Notes under the pieces: model-generated
Databases searched by the model: none
What the model saw: only the letters and a program-made list of their open reading frames with translations
Told to the model about the DNA's origin: nothing
Assembly: GCA_026770575.1 (NCBI GenBank)
Contig: MU657165.1
Location: 569,389 to 618,117 of the forward strand
Source: Pelagophyceae sp. CCMP2097
Lineage: Eukaryota > Sar > Pelagophyceae
Length of the DNA: 48,729 nt
Reading direction: 5' to 3'
In this document: positions 1 to 10,770 of the stretch, one piece after another
Position numbering within the stretch: position 1 is the stretch's first letter
Layout: the number at the start of each line of letters is the position of its first letter
Position numbers and translations under genes: made by a program

Positions 1-20
1 CGGGCGAGGGACGCGGAGCA

Positions 21-91
21 GGGCAGAGAGTCGGTGCAACGGTGCAACGGGCAAAGGGTCGGTGCAACGGGCAGAGAGTCGGTGCAACGGA
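21..91. repeat. Short tandem repeat, about 20-bp unit
   Basis: Three or so imperfect copies of a unit containing GGCAGAGAGTCGGTGCAACG lie head to tail, the middle copy having AAAGGG in place of AGAGAG. The core GTGCAACGG recurs in the hairpin at 370-494, so both may belong to one repeat family. The rest of 1-717 shows no gene that I can support. Confidence 0.75.
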
Positions 92-369
92 ACGCGATGA
101 AGTGGATAACAGTAGGGAGAAAGTTCAATAGAAAGGTCTAAACAGTTGAGTGCGCACCTGGAGAGCGCGGCGCGTCGGGGTCGATGCGCGACCCATCGAG
201 CTCGAGGAAGTCATCGTCTTCGAGGAGCTCCACATCATCAGGCCGGCCATGACGGTCCACTGGGCGTACTTGCGAAAGGCGCTGTGTGGCCACAGGCGAC
301 CACACCATCGCGTCAGGGACCTCGCGGAGGGGGTTACGTTCGGTAGTCCTGGTGAGCGTCCGTCCGGCT

Positions 370-494
370 TAGCTCTCGTGCTTCAGGACTAGCGATCCTC
401 GTGCAACGGACTCGAAAACCTCCGCTCGCTTCGCGAGCTACGGTTTTCTCGTCCGTTGCACTCGGATTCTGCTAGTCCTGAAGCACTCGAGCTA
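370..494. repeat. Fold-back (inverted repeat) element with about 60-bp arms
   Basis: The left arm (370-429) and the right arm (433-494) are nearly perfect reverse complements around a 3-nt TTC loop. The outer ends read TAGCTCTCG and CGAGCTA, and the inner stem includes GTGCAACGGAC and GTCCGTTGCAC. No coding potential is seen. It could be a small MITE-like fold-back element or, if transcribed, a long RNA hairpin. Which of these is not decided by the sequence. Confidence 0.7.
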
Positions 495-717
495 ATCCTC
501 ATCGGGCCCCTGGGAACTGCACACAAAGCAACCCTTTCTCGACTCCGACACACGCGTCACACTTTCTTGGAGTCGGACGAAGGTGACGCCGAGACGCCCG
601 CGGACGCCTGTGCGCGAGGTATCGACGCGGCGCGAGGCGCGGCGAGCGGCCGCGGTGCGCCAGAGGCATAGCGGAGCCTCTTGCCTTGGCTGTTGAAGGC
701 CTTGAAGTCCCAAAAAG

Positions 718-1615
718 ATGGACCCTTACCTCGTCCGAGCGCTCTTCCGCGCGTCGCTCCGCGGCGTGCGCACGCTGCGCGGGCCGGCATCGCCGACGCT
801 CGGCGCGCTGCTGCTGCAGCCGCCCGTCTTCGTCGAGGAGTGCGGCCTCTCGCGGCGACCCACGGGCGCCATTCACGACGACCGGCGCAAGGCGCTCTTC
901 CGCTGGGCCGACGCGGCCGACGCGCCCGGCGGCGCCATCAGCCACGAGAAACTCCTCGGAATGACGCGACGCCACTTCCGGAAAGCAGTGGAACCCGCAA
1001 AGGCCGGTGTGCGTCCCTCCCGCCCGTGCCGCGCCGCGTGCCGACGAGTTACGCAGGCCGTGCTCGACGAGGCCTTTGCGGCGCTGCGCGCCTTCAATGA
1101 GCTCCTCGCGCAGTCGCAGCGGTCGTCCGTCTCGGTGACGCGGGGCGTCGTGGTCAAGGCGTCGTCGACGTTCCTCGGTGCGTTTGCGCCGGTCCCCGCT
1201 CGCGTCGACCGTGGCGCAGGCTCGCGGGACGGGTGCAACATCTTCGCGTACCGCATCCACATGCTGAACACGTCGGAGAAGGCGGTGCAGCTCAGGTCGC
1301 GGCACTGGCTGCTCACCGACGGCGCGGGCGAGCGCGAGGTCGCCAAGGCCGGGTCGCCGGGCGTTGTCGGCCAGACGCCAAAGCTCTTGGAGCACGCCGA
1401 GTTCGAATACGCGTCGAACGTCGAGCTCACCTCGAGTGCGCCCTTTCCCTCGTCTCCGCCGCGCAGACCCTTTCCGATTCGCAGGTACCGGCTCGATCCG
1501 CGGCAGCTTTGAGTTTGTGGACACGGACTCGGGCGACGTGTTCCAGGCCGTCGTGGCGCCGTTCCAACTCATCTCGCCGCCCAAAAAGGGAGCAAAAGGC
1601 GACGCCGCCAACTGA
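718..1615 (+). CDS. LYR-like N-terminus fused to an ApaG (DUF525) domain
   Basis: Three exons (718-1008, 1057-1435, 1485-1615) join in frame to a 266-residue protein. The C-terminal half is an ApaG beta-sandwich: YRIHMLNTSEKAVQLRSRHW, a GVVGQTP turn, then TGSIRGSFEF and VAPFQL after the last intron, matching the family's conserved order. Both introns start GTGCG; the first is 48 nt, carries no stop and is a multiple of three, so it could also be retained. The first ~110 residues hold LVRALFRASLR and MTRRHFRKAV followed by a helix, resembling a LYR/complex-I-type helical domain; this part is inference. ApaG domains bind phosphate compounds or mediate protein contacts, and the exact role is unknown. 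Start: the first ATG of the open frame. Confidence 0.75.
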
Positions 1616-1877
1616 AGACCCGGCAACGCACAGAGGACCAACGTCGCCATGGTGGCAATCCCCGTAAACCTCGCTGCCTCTGAAGTCCTCGGAGCCTCAG
1701 AGGCGTCCGCACTGCCGCCTCAGGCTTCGATGAATTTTTCAGCGATATTTGCGCGGAATCTCGAATCAAAATTAGCTAGCCGGCTCCGAGCCCGGGCTGC
1801 CCGGGAAGCCCGGGTGCCGGACGGTCCAGGGCGGCCCCCAAGGCTCCGAGCACGCGCGCTCGGCCCCGGCGCGCGCG

Positions 1878-3521
1878 ATGCCGCCGCGGGCCCTATTGGT
1901 CGCCGCCGCGTGGTCTGCGCGTCTGGCGTCGGCGGGTTTGCTGCGCGAGCAGCCCTGGGCCGCGTTCCCGCCAGCGTCGACGCTGAAAGGCCACGGTTTT
2001 TCGTACACGCCGATGGCGACAATTTCCGTGGCCGTTCCGGTGGACGGCAAATGGCGCGTGCTCGGCCCGGACGGCGAGCGGCACACGCGGCGGCTGCACC
2101 CACCGAAATCGTTCACGCTCGCGCGCTGCGACCGAGCCGTGCTCCGCCTCTACAGCGACTACATCTGGGGCTGCGGCCGACGGAACCCCGACACACGCAA
2201 GTGGGCCAAGCGAGTCGCCGCAGGCAAAATCCTAGAGTGCGGCGGCGAAGTGCCTCAGAACCAATCCGTGAAAACGATCCAGGGCACGGCGCTCCTCGGC
2301 CTCGACCCCTTCTCGCCCGTCTTCCAGCACGCCATGGTCAACGGCGTCGCCGCGTTGGCCAGCGTCTGGTGAGTTCCGAAGACTCTGCAAGACTCTGACG
2401 CCCGTCGGGAGCGTGGCAAGACTAGGCACCTCTTCACCAACGAGACGGACACTAAACTGCTCTGCGCCGAGTGGACGTGCGACGTTTCACGCATCGCGCT
2501 TTACGAGGCGTCACTGCTGCAAAATGGCGCTCACCGCAGGTTGCTCTACCCGAAAAAGCCGCCCGTGGACCTCCCACAAGAGGCCGACCGAGACCGCGAG
2601 CCGAGGCAGCGTCCCTTTGGGGCACTCGTGATGCCTTTGGGGCACTCGTGATGATGCGTCCTCTGAAGTGTGCACCCGACCAGGCTCGCGGGTTTTGGTC
2701 GCTGACGCGTGTACGACGTATTACTTCCCAAACGGCTTGATAACCGCGCACGCCCCGAACCAGATCCCGCCGCGCGGCACGTACGACGTCCTGCAGCCGG
2801 GCCTCACCGCGCACCTGCTCTCGGAGAAGACACCGCCGGGCTTCGCAAACGTTTTGAGAGCCAAGACGTTCGCCGCCGCCGCCGCCGCCGGCAGCGACCT
2901 GGCGTTTGATGTGGCCCGCGCAGCCGCGTTGCTGCCGGACCGGTCGCTGCTCTACGCGACGCGCAGGGCACAGACGTTCCACGGGGTCCGGCAGGTCCGC
3001 AACGAGACTGTTGTCATCGACGCGCTCCGCAACTTTTCCGAACAACGAGGTCTGCGGTTCCAAGTCTTCCAGCACACGACGGCGGCGGAGGACGCGAAAG
3101 CGTGGTCCAATGCGGCCGTCGTCGTCGTGTTAAGCCGCGCCGGAGATGCTTCGAAAGACAAGGAAGGGCGGGTGTCACCGCAGAGGCGCGCGCCGGAGAG
3201 TCCTCACGGCGTTTAGAAAGGGTGCCTTTGGATCGCCTTTCGTAGGCGCCGCACGGCGGCGCGCTGGCGAACCTGGTCCATCTTCCGCCCGGCGCTTCGG
3301 TCGTCGAGATTATGCCTCGGCAGAGCTCAAAGCTCTTTTACGCTGGCATGTGCTACGCTTTGCGCCACCGCTACTTTGCCTATGCCGCAAAGGTATTCCC
3401 GGGCTACAACACGGCGCAGTGCGGCCGCTGCGAGATCCAAGTCGACGCACGAGACCTCGTACAATTCCTCGAAACGCACGTCTTCAAAGGCGGCCCGCCC
3501 AGCCGCGAGCGACGGAGATAA
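1878..3521 (+). CDS. Secretory-pathway glycosyltransferase, family GT61-like
   Basis: Four exons (1878-2368, 2426-2610, 2684-3126, 3246-3521) splice with consistent phases into 464 residues. The N-terminus (MPPRALLVAAAWSARLASAG) reads as a signal peptide or anchor. The diagnostic GT61 (DUF563) block spans the last intron: VVIDALRN...FQVFQH, then AWSNAAVVVAPHGGALANLV and GASVVEIMPR, that is the G/A-P-H-G-(A/G)-x-L-x-N loop followed by the strand with a conserved Glu. GT61 enzymes transfer xylose, GlcNAc or arabinose in the ER/Golgi; the donor here cannot be told. A (GCC)n run near 2871-2892 encodes polyalanine. The exon 2/3 boundary is the least certain, chosen because it is the only nearby GT giving the right phase. 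Confidence 0.75.
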
Positions 3522-3838
3522 CAACGCATCCTTGAACCGACGGAGACGACGGGCGCGCGGAGGCGCCCTGCGAGACGCGAAGCGCCAGCGGGCCGAATTG
3601 GTTATTAGTATTAGCCCGAAGCTCACGCCGCCGCTGCGCCGACGATTGCAAAAGCAGCAGACCGTCGCCATGCCGTACAGTCCAGCATCAGTGTTAAGAT
3701 GGAGCCCTACGGGCCACTTGCTACTTTGATGCGTGCCTGCTCGCAGGCGCGCAGGCACGGACGCGAGTCGGGGGTTCTGCCGCACTCCGACTGAACGAGG
3801 CGGTCACGGTGGTGGCGGTGCATGCCCGCGATGGCGGG
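3522..3838. other. Gap between convergent genes, no feature seen
   Basis: This 317-bp stretch separates the ends of the GT61 gene and the reverse-strand TPR gene. Open frames here are short and lack any recognisable domain. Confidence 0.5.
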
Positions 3839-5000
3839 CTAGGTGTAGGCGCTCGAGGCCCTAGTGCAGACGTGCGTCGAATTGGGCCTCGCCTGGACTT
3901 TGTGAAAAGACGCCGCGCCGCACTCTGGGTCGTGGTGCACCCAGTTCCCAGAGTGCACCCGGTTTAGCCGGAACCCGGGGCTGGCGGGCGACACGGGGCT
4001 GCCGGGTCTGCTGAACGACAACGTGCGGCTGCTCGCGTTGGAGCCTAGCGCCGCGCCGTCGCCGGCGGCTCGCTCGCGCGCCGGCGCGGCCTCTGGCGAC
4101 GCACGCATCGGGCTGAGCGGCTCGAGCAGCTGCGAGCTCGAGCGCGAGCTGGAGCGCGAGCGCGACCGCGAAACCGGCCGCGCGGTCCCGTCGCCGCGCG
4201 CCGACTGCTGCGCGGCGCCGATGAGTTTGACTGTGCGGCCGAACTGCAGGTGCGCCTGCGCCGCGGCCCGGCCCGTCTGGCCGTCGAGGGATATGGACCG
4301 CTGGAACATGGCTGCCGCCTCGACGAGTTTGCCGTCCTCGAGGAACAGCTTGCCGCACCTATAAAATCAAAACCTCACCCTCACCTGCCGCCACATCGTC
4401 GAGGCGCCGACTTCGGGGGCCGCGGCGCCGCGGCGCGCAGACGCACTCGAGCGCGAGGTCACCGCGGTCCTCTTCGCCCTCGTCGATGTCCAGCGCGTGG
4501 GCCCATGCCTCGGCCGCGTCGCAGCGCTTCTCGGACCGCTCGAGCCTGCGGCGAGGCATTTGCAGGGTGCGCGCAGCGAGCAGCGGCGCCGCCGCGCCCT
4601 TTGCAATTTCCGAATGACGCTGGTCCCGCGCTCGTCTGCTTCGTCGGCCTTTGAAAGGGCGAGGTATGCGCCGCCGAGGTTCTTCAGGATGACAAACTTC
4701 GACCGGGCGCCCATTTCCTGGTCCAGCGCCAGCGCGTCGAGGTAGCCCGCCACGCACGCCGCGTGGTGGCCGCTCACGCGGTGCCGGTTCGCCTCGAGGA
4801 CGCACGCGCCCGCGCTCCGCGCCATCGAAAGGTGCCCTTCGACTCGATGCTCGCGCCACGGCAATCGCAAGACCGCCGCTCTGCACGAGGCCACACGGAG
4901 AGGCGCGGCTATTCACGCGTCGCAGGAGACGATCGCCTGGCCCCGCCGCAGCGCCGCAAGCGCAGAACTTGAACCCACTTCACGAGCAGCTGCCTTGATG
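3839..5000 (-). CDS. TPR-repeat protein, splice structure partly resolved
   Basis: TPR-type helices appear in order on the reverse strand. Around 4700-4890 lies MARSAGACVLEANRHRVSGH plus FVILKNLGGAYLALSKADE. Around 4440-4520 lies RCDAAEAWAHALDIDEGEED. In the last exon (top at 4358 after a TTTTATAG acceptor) lies LFLEDGKLVEAAAMFQRSI. The segments are in different frames, so several introns are needed; I could not match every phase. The last exon ends in a Ser/Arg-rich low-complexity tail and stops at 3839. A likely upstream exon around 4910-5000 encodes SSSALAALRRGQAIVSCDA, but no start codon is obvious near it. TPR proteins are scaffolds; partner unknown. Confidence 0.5.
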
Positions 5001-5349
5001 CTCAGCAAAAAGATTTTTCTGAATTTTTGGGCGTTGCATCCGCGTTGCCCATCTTGGCCTGTCGACAACTTTGTACTAGCTCCGGAAGGCTCCCGAGCGT
5101 CGACGAGGGGCACAGTGGAGTGGTCGCACGCACTTTGATTACAAAATCGATATTTTACCAAAGATTCGACTTCCCGAGGCCCCGGGCAAGGCTCGCATGC
5201 GCGGGGGAGCCGTCCGCGCGATTCAAAGTGGGCCATGGCGTGTCGAACGAAAAAGCGTTGGGATTTCAAAAACCCGTTCGGCGAACTCCGACGCGGCGGA
5301 ACGCCCGCGGGCGGCGCGCGCGGGCGCCTTCCGCCCTCTATACGGGCCC

Positions 5350-7862
5350 ATGGCGCTGTACGATACATCGCCGCAAGTCGCGTCGCTGGAGGAGCTGTCT
5401 GGCGCGCGCGAGCTGCTGCGCGACTACGACCGCTTGCTGCGCGTGGCGCCGCAGCTCGCCGACCGCGTGGGCGCGCTGCGCAAGGACGCGGACGCGCAGG
5501 CGGTGCAGCTCGAGGCGCGGTTCCGCGGCCTCTCCGAGGGCTACGCGCGGCTCAACCGCCTCGCCCTCGAGGCGCCGCTCGGCATCGCCTCTGCCGCTGC
5601 AGAGTACTCGGTGCGCCCCGCGGCGCGCGTCCTCACACGGTAACGATGTCCGCAGGCGCGGCTCGTCGACGACCGCGGCGAGGGCCGGCCGGCGGTGGAC
5701 GCGGTGAGCGGGTGGGACGCGGAGCGGCACCGGGAAGTCCTCTTCGAAGCACGCGAGGCGCGGCGCCACCTCGACGCGCGCGCCGACGCGCACGGCGGCC
5801 CCGCACGAACCCGGCGGCCCGCGCGCGTTGCCGCCGCCGCGGCGGCGCGCGGCCGCGGTGGCGCGGTGGCGCGGCCCGACGACGAGCACTACTCCGTGCC
5901 GCTGCGGCGCTACAACGGCGGCTTCCACGGCGGGCCCGCCGAGGCGCGCGCGGAGGCGCCCGCCAAGGCCGACGCGCCAAAGGCCGCCGACGGCCCGGCG
6001 AAGAAGGGCACGCACCTGCGGCAGACACGGTCGTCGCTGCTGCGGCGGCCTGCGGCGGCGGCGCAGCCGCCAAAGTCGCCGACGACGCGGCTCGCGCTCG
6101 AGGCCATCGCCGAGGCCGTCGGCGTCGCGACGCGCGCCGCCGCCGCCGCCGAGCGCGCGGCGCTCCTCTCGGAGCGCCAGCTGCGCGACTTCCGGCGCGG
6201 CCACAACGAGCCCGCCGCAGAGCCGCCGCAGCCGCCGGCGGACGAGCCGGCGTACACGGTCCTTTCAGTCTCGCGGCCGACGGCGCACACGCCGGCCGTC
6301 GACGAAAGCTTTGCGCTTGGGGACGCGGCTTCGTACGCCAGCGACGACGACCAGGCCAGCGATGACGACCACCGCTTCATCGTCGAACCACCGTGCGCCT
6401 TGCCTTCGAGGGGCACATCGTCCGACGCGCGCCCTAGGCCGCCGCCGCCACCGGTGCCGCGCTTCAACGACTCTGTCTTCATGGCGCCGCCGACGGACCA
6501 CCTCGCGCCTTCGCCGCGACGGTACAGACCGCCCGACGTCAAGCCGTCGTTCTACGACCCCGTCGACCGCCTCGAGTCCGAGAGGCGCGCGGCGACGGCA
6601 AACGCCGAGCCGGTCTGGATCGCCGAGGGCGCGCGAGAGCCGCGCAAGTGCGTCGGACTCGCGCCTTTCGTCGGACTCGCGCCTTTGTGGCCCCTGCGCG
6701 AGCGTCCGGCCACGTGCGATGCAACCTCCCTAGGCCCGCGCGCGTCGTGGCGGCGGACGCGCCTCGCACGGCGGGCGCCGCGGCGGCCGCGCGCGAGGAC
6801 TTTCGGTCGCCGCTTGGGGCCACTGGCGAGGCCTGCGTCGACCTCGTGGCGCGGATGATGCTCGCCGACGAGCAGGCGCGGCGCCGGAAGCCGCCGGTGC
6901 CCACCGCGCCCGCCTCGGTGGCGCACCGGACGGCGGACGAGCTGTACGACGACGAAGACGAAGATTACGACGACGACGACGAAGAAGATGTACCGCCCGC
7001 GCCGCCTCCGCGCATCCCGGCGCGCGCGGCATCACCGCCGCGCGCGGCGTCGTCGCCGCGCGTCGTCACGAGCCCGCGGTCCCGCGTCGCGAGCCCAGAG
7101 GCGCCGCCGGCGCAGCCGCGCGAGGCGCCCGTCGGCTCGTACGCCCGCGGCCCTGGCGCGGCGCCAGCAGAGCACCCGAGCGCGGCGGCGTCGCGGCGCG
7201 CCATGGAGGACGCCGACGCGGCGGTGCGGGCACAGCGCGACATGTACCGCCTGCAGCTGGACGCGCTGCGCAGCGAGGCCGGCCTCGCGTCGCGCGGCGG
7301 CAGCGCGGCCCCGTCGCAGGCCGAATCGCCGCGAGGCGGCGGCTACACGAGCTACGCGAGCCACGCGACGACGTCGACGGCGGGCGACCGCCGCACGAGC
7401 GGCGGCGACGCCTGGGGCGCGCGCGGCGTCGCTGACTCTGCGGCGTGGACCGCGGAGCCCCTCGACGACGGCGACGGCGAGGCCGACGAGGCCGACGAGG
7501 CGCTCGCCTTTGAGCGCCTCAAGGAGGAGCTCGCGAGCCACCTCGACGAGGAGGACGAGAGCCGCGCTGGCGACGAGAGCCGCGCCGGCGATGAGGACGA
7601 CCAACGCTGCGCCGCCGCGCCGCCGCTGACCGCGCACTCCGACTATCCGGGCCAGTCGCTCGACTTCCCGGGGGGCTCGCTCGCCTCGGCCGCGTTCCCG
7701 GGCGCCTCGCTCGCCTCGGGTGCCTTTCCAGAGGCCTCGCCAGCCTTTAGAGCCTTCCCGGGCGCCTCGCTCGCCTCGGGCGCCTTTCCAGAGGCCTCGC
7801 CCGCCTCGGGCGCCTTTCCGGGGGCTTCGCTCGCCTCGGGCTTCGGAGCCCCGCCAACTTGA
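5350..7862 (+). CDS. Large low-complexity, coiled-coil protein of unknown function
   Basis: Three exons (5350-5610, 5656-6647, 6734-7862) give 793 residues with matching phases; donors are GTGCGC and GTGCGT. Residues 1-150 are heptad-like helices (LLRDYDRLLRVAPQLADRVG). The middle is Ala/Arg/Pro-rich with acidic clusters (ASDDDQASDDD, DDEDEDYDDDDEED), then a second helical patch (AMEDADAAVRAQRDMYRLQL). The C-terminus is a tandem peptide repeat listed separately. No catalytic domain is visible. The composition suggests a scaffold, cytoskeletal or surface-associated protein, but that is a guess. The start ATG precedes a clean open frame; upstream ATGs lie in other frames. Confidence 0.65.
7657..7850 (+). 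repeat. In-frame tandem repeat coding FPGASLASGAFPEASPA-type units
   Basis: About seven imperfect copies of a 9- or 10-codon unit alternate FPGASLASG with FPEASPASG, all in frame with the upstream protein. DNA identity between copies is high, which points to recent expansion or slippage. Confidence 0.85.
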
Positions 7863-8084
7863 CTTGTTATATCCCAACTCCCGCGACTCGACCCTCAGCT
7901 CCGTGCGGCGAGGTCCCAGGGGTCCTATCGAGATGGTGTCTTACAAGTTACAAAGTTCCTCGGTCTCGCAGCCACCGCAGGGCAGATCCAACAATCTCGA
8001 GTCTCTGAGCGTCGGCAAGGACTTCACGGGGCCGCGATGTCATGGAGGAGTCATTGTTGGTCGGTGAGAGAAGGGGCTCGTCGT

Positions 8085-8843
8085 TCACGATCGTCGCATC
8101 TTCGTGATGAGAGAAGGCTCTATGTACGAGACGTGCGGCGTGCTGCGTCGAGGCCGGTCGGACAGCGAGATGGGGTGCTCCGGCCTGGGCTTTGGCGTTG
8201 GCGGCTCGGGCTCGGGCGTGAGTGGCCTCGAGGGCTTGGGCTCCGGCTCGGGCTCTGGCGTGGATGGCCTCGAGGGCGTGGCCTCCGGCTCGGGCTCTGG
8301 CGTGGGCGGCTCGAGCTCGGGCGTGGGCGGCCTCGAGGGCGTGGACTCCTCGACTTCGGGCACCGTCGTTGCAGAGGGTTCCGATAGTGGCGGCGGCAGC
8401 GGCTCTGTCGGCGGGTTGGTCTGAGTCGCGACCGAGAAGGAAACTCGGTTGCTGGGTCGGGAGAGTAGCTGGCGGCGGAGCTCGTTGATCTTGACATCTT
8501 TCGCGCGGTGCTCCATCCGCGACTTTGTCAGCGCCAGCGCGAGTTGCGTGTTGTTTTCTTTCCACACGTTGTTCGATCGGCGAATCGCGTCGGATAACGC
8601 GGGGGAAATATTCGAGAGCGGAGGCCGGGCAGATCGCGGCGCGGCCATTGGCGGCTCCGGCCCCCGAGGTGGCGGTTCCGGCCCCCGACGAGGGTCGAAG
8701 CCGTAGAGCTTGTTCCGGTACTCTTGAAACTTGCCCAGGGCATCAGGCATTAAATTGCCAAGAGTGACACGAGAACGCGACGGCGTCGCGACGTCAAGCA
8801 CGAGGTTGGACAGCTCCACGCCGCGGCGCTGTGACAAATCCAA
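8085..8843 (-). CDS. Shugoshin-like centromere protein
   Basis: A single 252-residue frame, start at 8843. Residues ~75-125 form a helical region (ALSDAIRRSNNVWKENNTQL...INELRRQLLSR) followed by a long Pro/Glu-rich linker of TPEPEP repeats. The C-terminus is the key evidence: DRPRRSTPHVSYIEPSL and then TKMRR match the basic Shugoshin C-terminal motif, a run of Arg, then Y-x-E-P-S-L-x-x-K-(L/M)-R-R, which in known shugoshins binds phosphorylated histone H2A at centromeres. Shugoshins recruit PP2A and protect cohesin. The N-terminal coiled coil is short and sits later than usual, so an unseen 5' exon is possible. The motif is only a few residues, hence moderate confidence. Confidence 0.55.
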   Translation of the reverse strand: MDLSQRRGVELSNLVLDVATPSRSRVTLGNLMPDALGKFQEYRNKLYGFDPRRGPEPPPRGPEPPMAAPRSARPPLSNISPALSDAIRRSNNVWKENNTQLALALTKSRMEHRAKDVKINELRRQLLSRPSNRVSFSVATQTNPPTEPLPPPLSEPSATTVPEVEESTPSRPPTPELEPPTPEPEPEATPSRPSTPEPEPEPKPSRPLTPEPEPPTPKPRPEHPISLSDRPRRSTPHVSYIEPSLITKMRRS

Positions 8844-8947
8844 GAAATCAAAAAATCATCACGGTTTCTCTCCCGAGCTCGGATCCCGTCTTTGGCGATC
8901 GGAACATTCGAAGAGGGCAAGCAGAACGTGTGGAGAGCGAACGCAGC

Positions 8948-10590
8948 ATGCGCCGCTTCCTCCCCTCAGCAATCCGGGGGCTCTGGGGCGCTCCGAAGGC
9001 GGCCGGCGCTCCAGGTGGGCCCTCGGGCTTGCCGACGATTGCGATCGCCGTCGAGGCCGTCCGGCACACGAACACGGCGCACTCTGCCGCGGCGGCCGCC
9101 AGCATCGACGCCCTCGAGCGGGTTTGTGCGGCCGAGAAGGTCAAAGCCCGGTGTCCGTGCGGATTTAAGCGGCGTGTGGGCACTCTGCCTCGTAGGCCCG
9201 GCTCGCGAGCGACCGCCGGGCGCTCGACGACGACCGCGCGGCGCTGTCCAAGGCCACGGACGAGAAGCTCGCGCGCGGTGAAGCGCAGCTCGCGGGTTTG
9301 CGCGCGGCCGTCGACCGCGACCGGGCGGCGGTGGACCACGAAAAGGCGCGGATGCGCGTGGCCATGCCGCTCAAGGACGAGCTGGTCATGCTCGACGTGG
9401 GCGGCACGCCGTTCAAGACGTCGAGGGCCGTGTTAACAAAAGTCAAGGACTCGATGCTCGGCCGCATGTTTGGGAAATGCGACGCGATGGACCAGGCCGA
9501 CCCCGAGGACGGGTCGTTCTTCATCGACCGCAACGGCGAGCGGTTCGAAGTGATCCTCGACTTCCTGCGCGACCTCGACGCGCCGTTCACGCGGAAGACG
9601 ATCCGCGCGCTGCCCGAGGTGGCGCAGCAAGCGATGGTCCGGGAGCTGGAGTACTTTGGCCTCGAGGCGGCTGTGTTCGGCACGCGGCCCTGGACCGAGG
9701 CCGCGAAATTCCGGCCCGGGCCGGTTTTGGGCTCGGAGCGGCACGGCTGCGCCGCCGTGTTCGCCGGCGGGCGCGCGGTCGTCTTTGGCGGGACCTTGGA
9801 CATGAAAGACGCTTTAGATACGACGGACGTGCTCGAGGCCGACGGCATGGCCTTTACAGCCGGGCCAAAGTTCCTCAAGGGGCGGCACGGCTGCACGGCC
9901 GTCCAGCTCGACGCGGAGCGCGTGCTCTTGGCGGGCGGCTTTGGGGGTACGTACTTGAAGACGACGGAGATCCTCCACTTACCGACGCAGACGTTTTCGC
10001 CCGGGCCAGAGATGCAGTTTGAGCGGTACAAGTGCGCCGCCGTATCGCTCGACGCCGGGCGGTTCCTCGTCATCGGAGGCAAGCAGACGGACACCTCGTA
10101 CGAGGCGAGCACAGAGGTCCTCAGCCTCGACACCATGGCCTTCTCGTACGGGCCCGCCATGTCCACGCCGCGCTTCGGCTGCGCGGCCGTCAAGCTCGAC
10201 GAGCACCGCATCATGGTGGCCGGTGGACTGCGCTCGGACGCGCAGCGCCTAAAGTCCACCGAGGTCCTCGACGTCCGGACCATGGCCTTCGCGCCCGGCC
10301 CGCCCATGGTCACGGAACGCTACGAGTGCGCGGCCGCGCCCGTCGACGCGCAGCACGTCCTCGTCATCGGCGGCGTGGATTCTTCGGGCATATGCGCGAC
10401 GACGGAGCTCCTCGACGTGAAGACGATGGCCTTTGCGCCCGGGCCGACGATGCAGACCGCGCGCAGCGGCTGCGCGGCCACGCGGCTCGACGTTTCGGCC
10501 GGCCGGCCGCGCATCCTCGTCATGGGCGGCCACACGACGGAGAAGCAGGCTCTCTTGCCGACGACGGAGCTCCTCGCCGTCGAGGCGTAA
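8948..10590 (+). CDS. BTB(T1)-kelch repeat protein
   Basis: Two exons (8948-9139, 9196-10590) joined in phase 0 give 528 residues. Residues 1-64 are Ala-rich; a coiled coil follows (ARLASDRRALDDDRAALSKA...). Then comes a KCTD-type BTB/T1 domain, starting LVMLDVGGTPFKTSRAVLTK and ending VRELEYFGLEA. The remainder is at least six kelch blades, each with a G-C-A/T-A-V strand, a Gly-Gly pair (VFGG, LAGGF, VIGGK, VAGG, VIGG, VMGG) and the recurrent T-E-(V/L)-L...M-A-F-x-(P/Y)-G-P. BTB-kelch proteins usually act as Cullin-3 adaptors, with the propeller choosing the substrate; here that is family knowledge. Confidence 0.85.
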
Positions 10591-10640
10591 CGGCGCCGCC
10601 GAGGCGTAACTGCTCGCCGTCGAGGCGTAACGGCGCGCCG
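10591..10640 (+). repeat. Short repeats after the BTB-kelch stop codon
   Basis: The end of the coding sequence, GTCGAGGCGTAACGGCG, is echoed in three near copies at about 10577-10640, each containing GAGGCGTAAC. This looks like slippage across the stop codon; extra copies lie downstream of the first TAA and are not translated. Confidence 0.7.
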
Positions 10641-10770
10641 CCGGTGATGACGTCCCCCGCCGCGGATGCCAAGGCTCGGCCCTCCCATCATAACTCCTCA
10701 CGAGCCTCCCAACCGACGATGATCACGAGCTCTGGCAGCCTCCCGCTATACTCGTAACTTCGACGAAGTC

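Noticed and set aside
21..91. A CRISPR-like array
   Set aside because: The repeats are contiguous and lack regular unique spacers, and the genome is eukaryotic.
499..1650. 383-codon reverse-strand open frame
   Set aside because: Antisense to the ApaG gene, whose forward frame carries the conserved domain across two introns.
5640..5655. A 16-nt intron between GT at 5640 and AG at 5655
   Set aside because: Far too short for splicing; the GTGCGC donor at 5611 uses the same acceptor, gives 45 nt and keeps the frame.
8104..8424. Gly/Ser/Leu-rich forward frame
   Set aside because: It is the complement of the Pro/Glu linker of the shugoshin-like protein.
9165..10313. 382-codon reverse-strand open frame over the BTB-kelch gene
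   Set aside because: It mirrors the kelch repeats in a shadow frame; the forward frame has clear conserved motifs.
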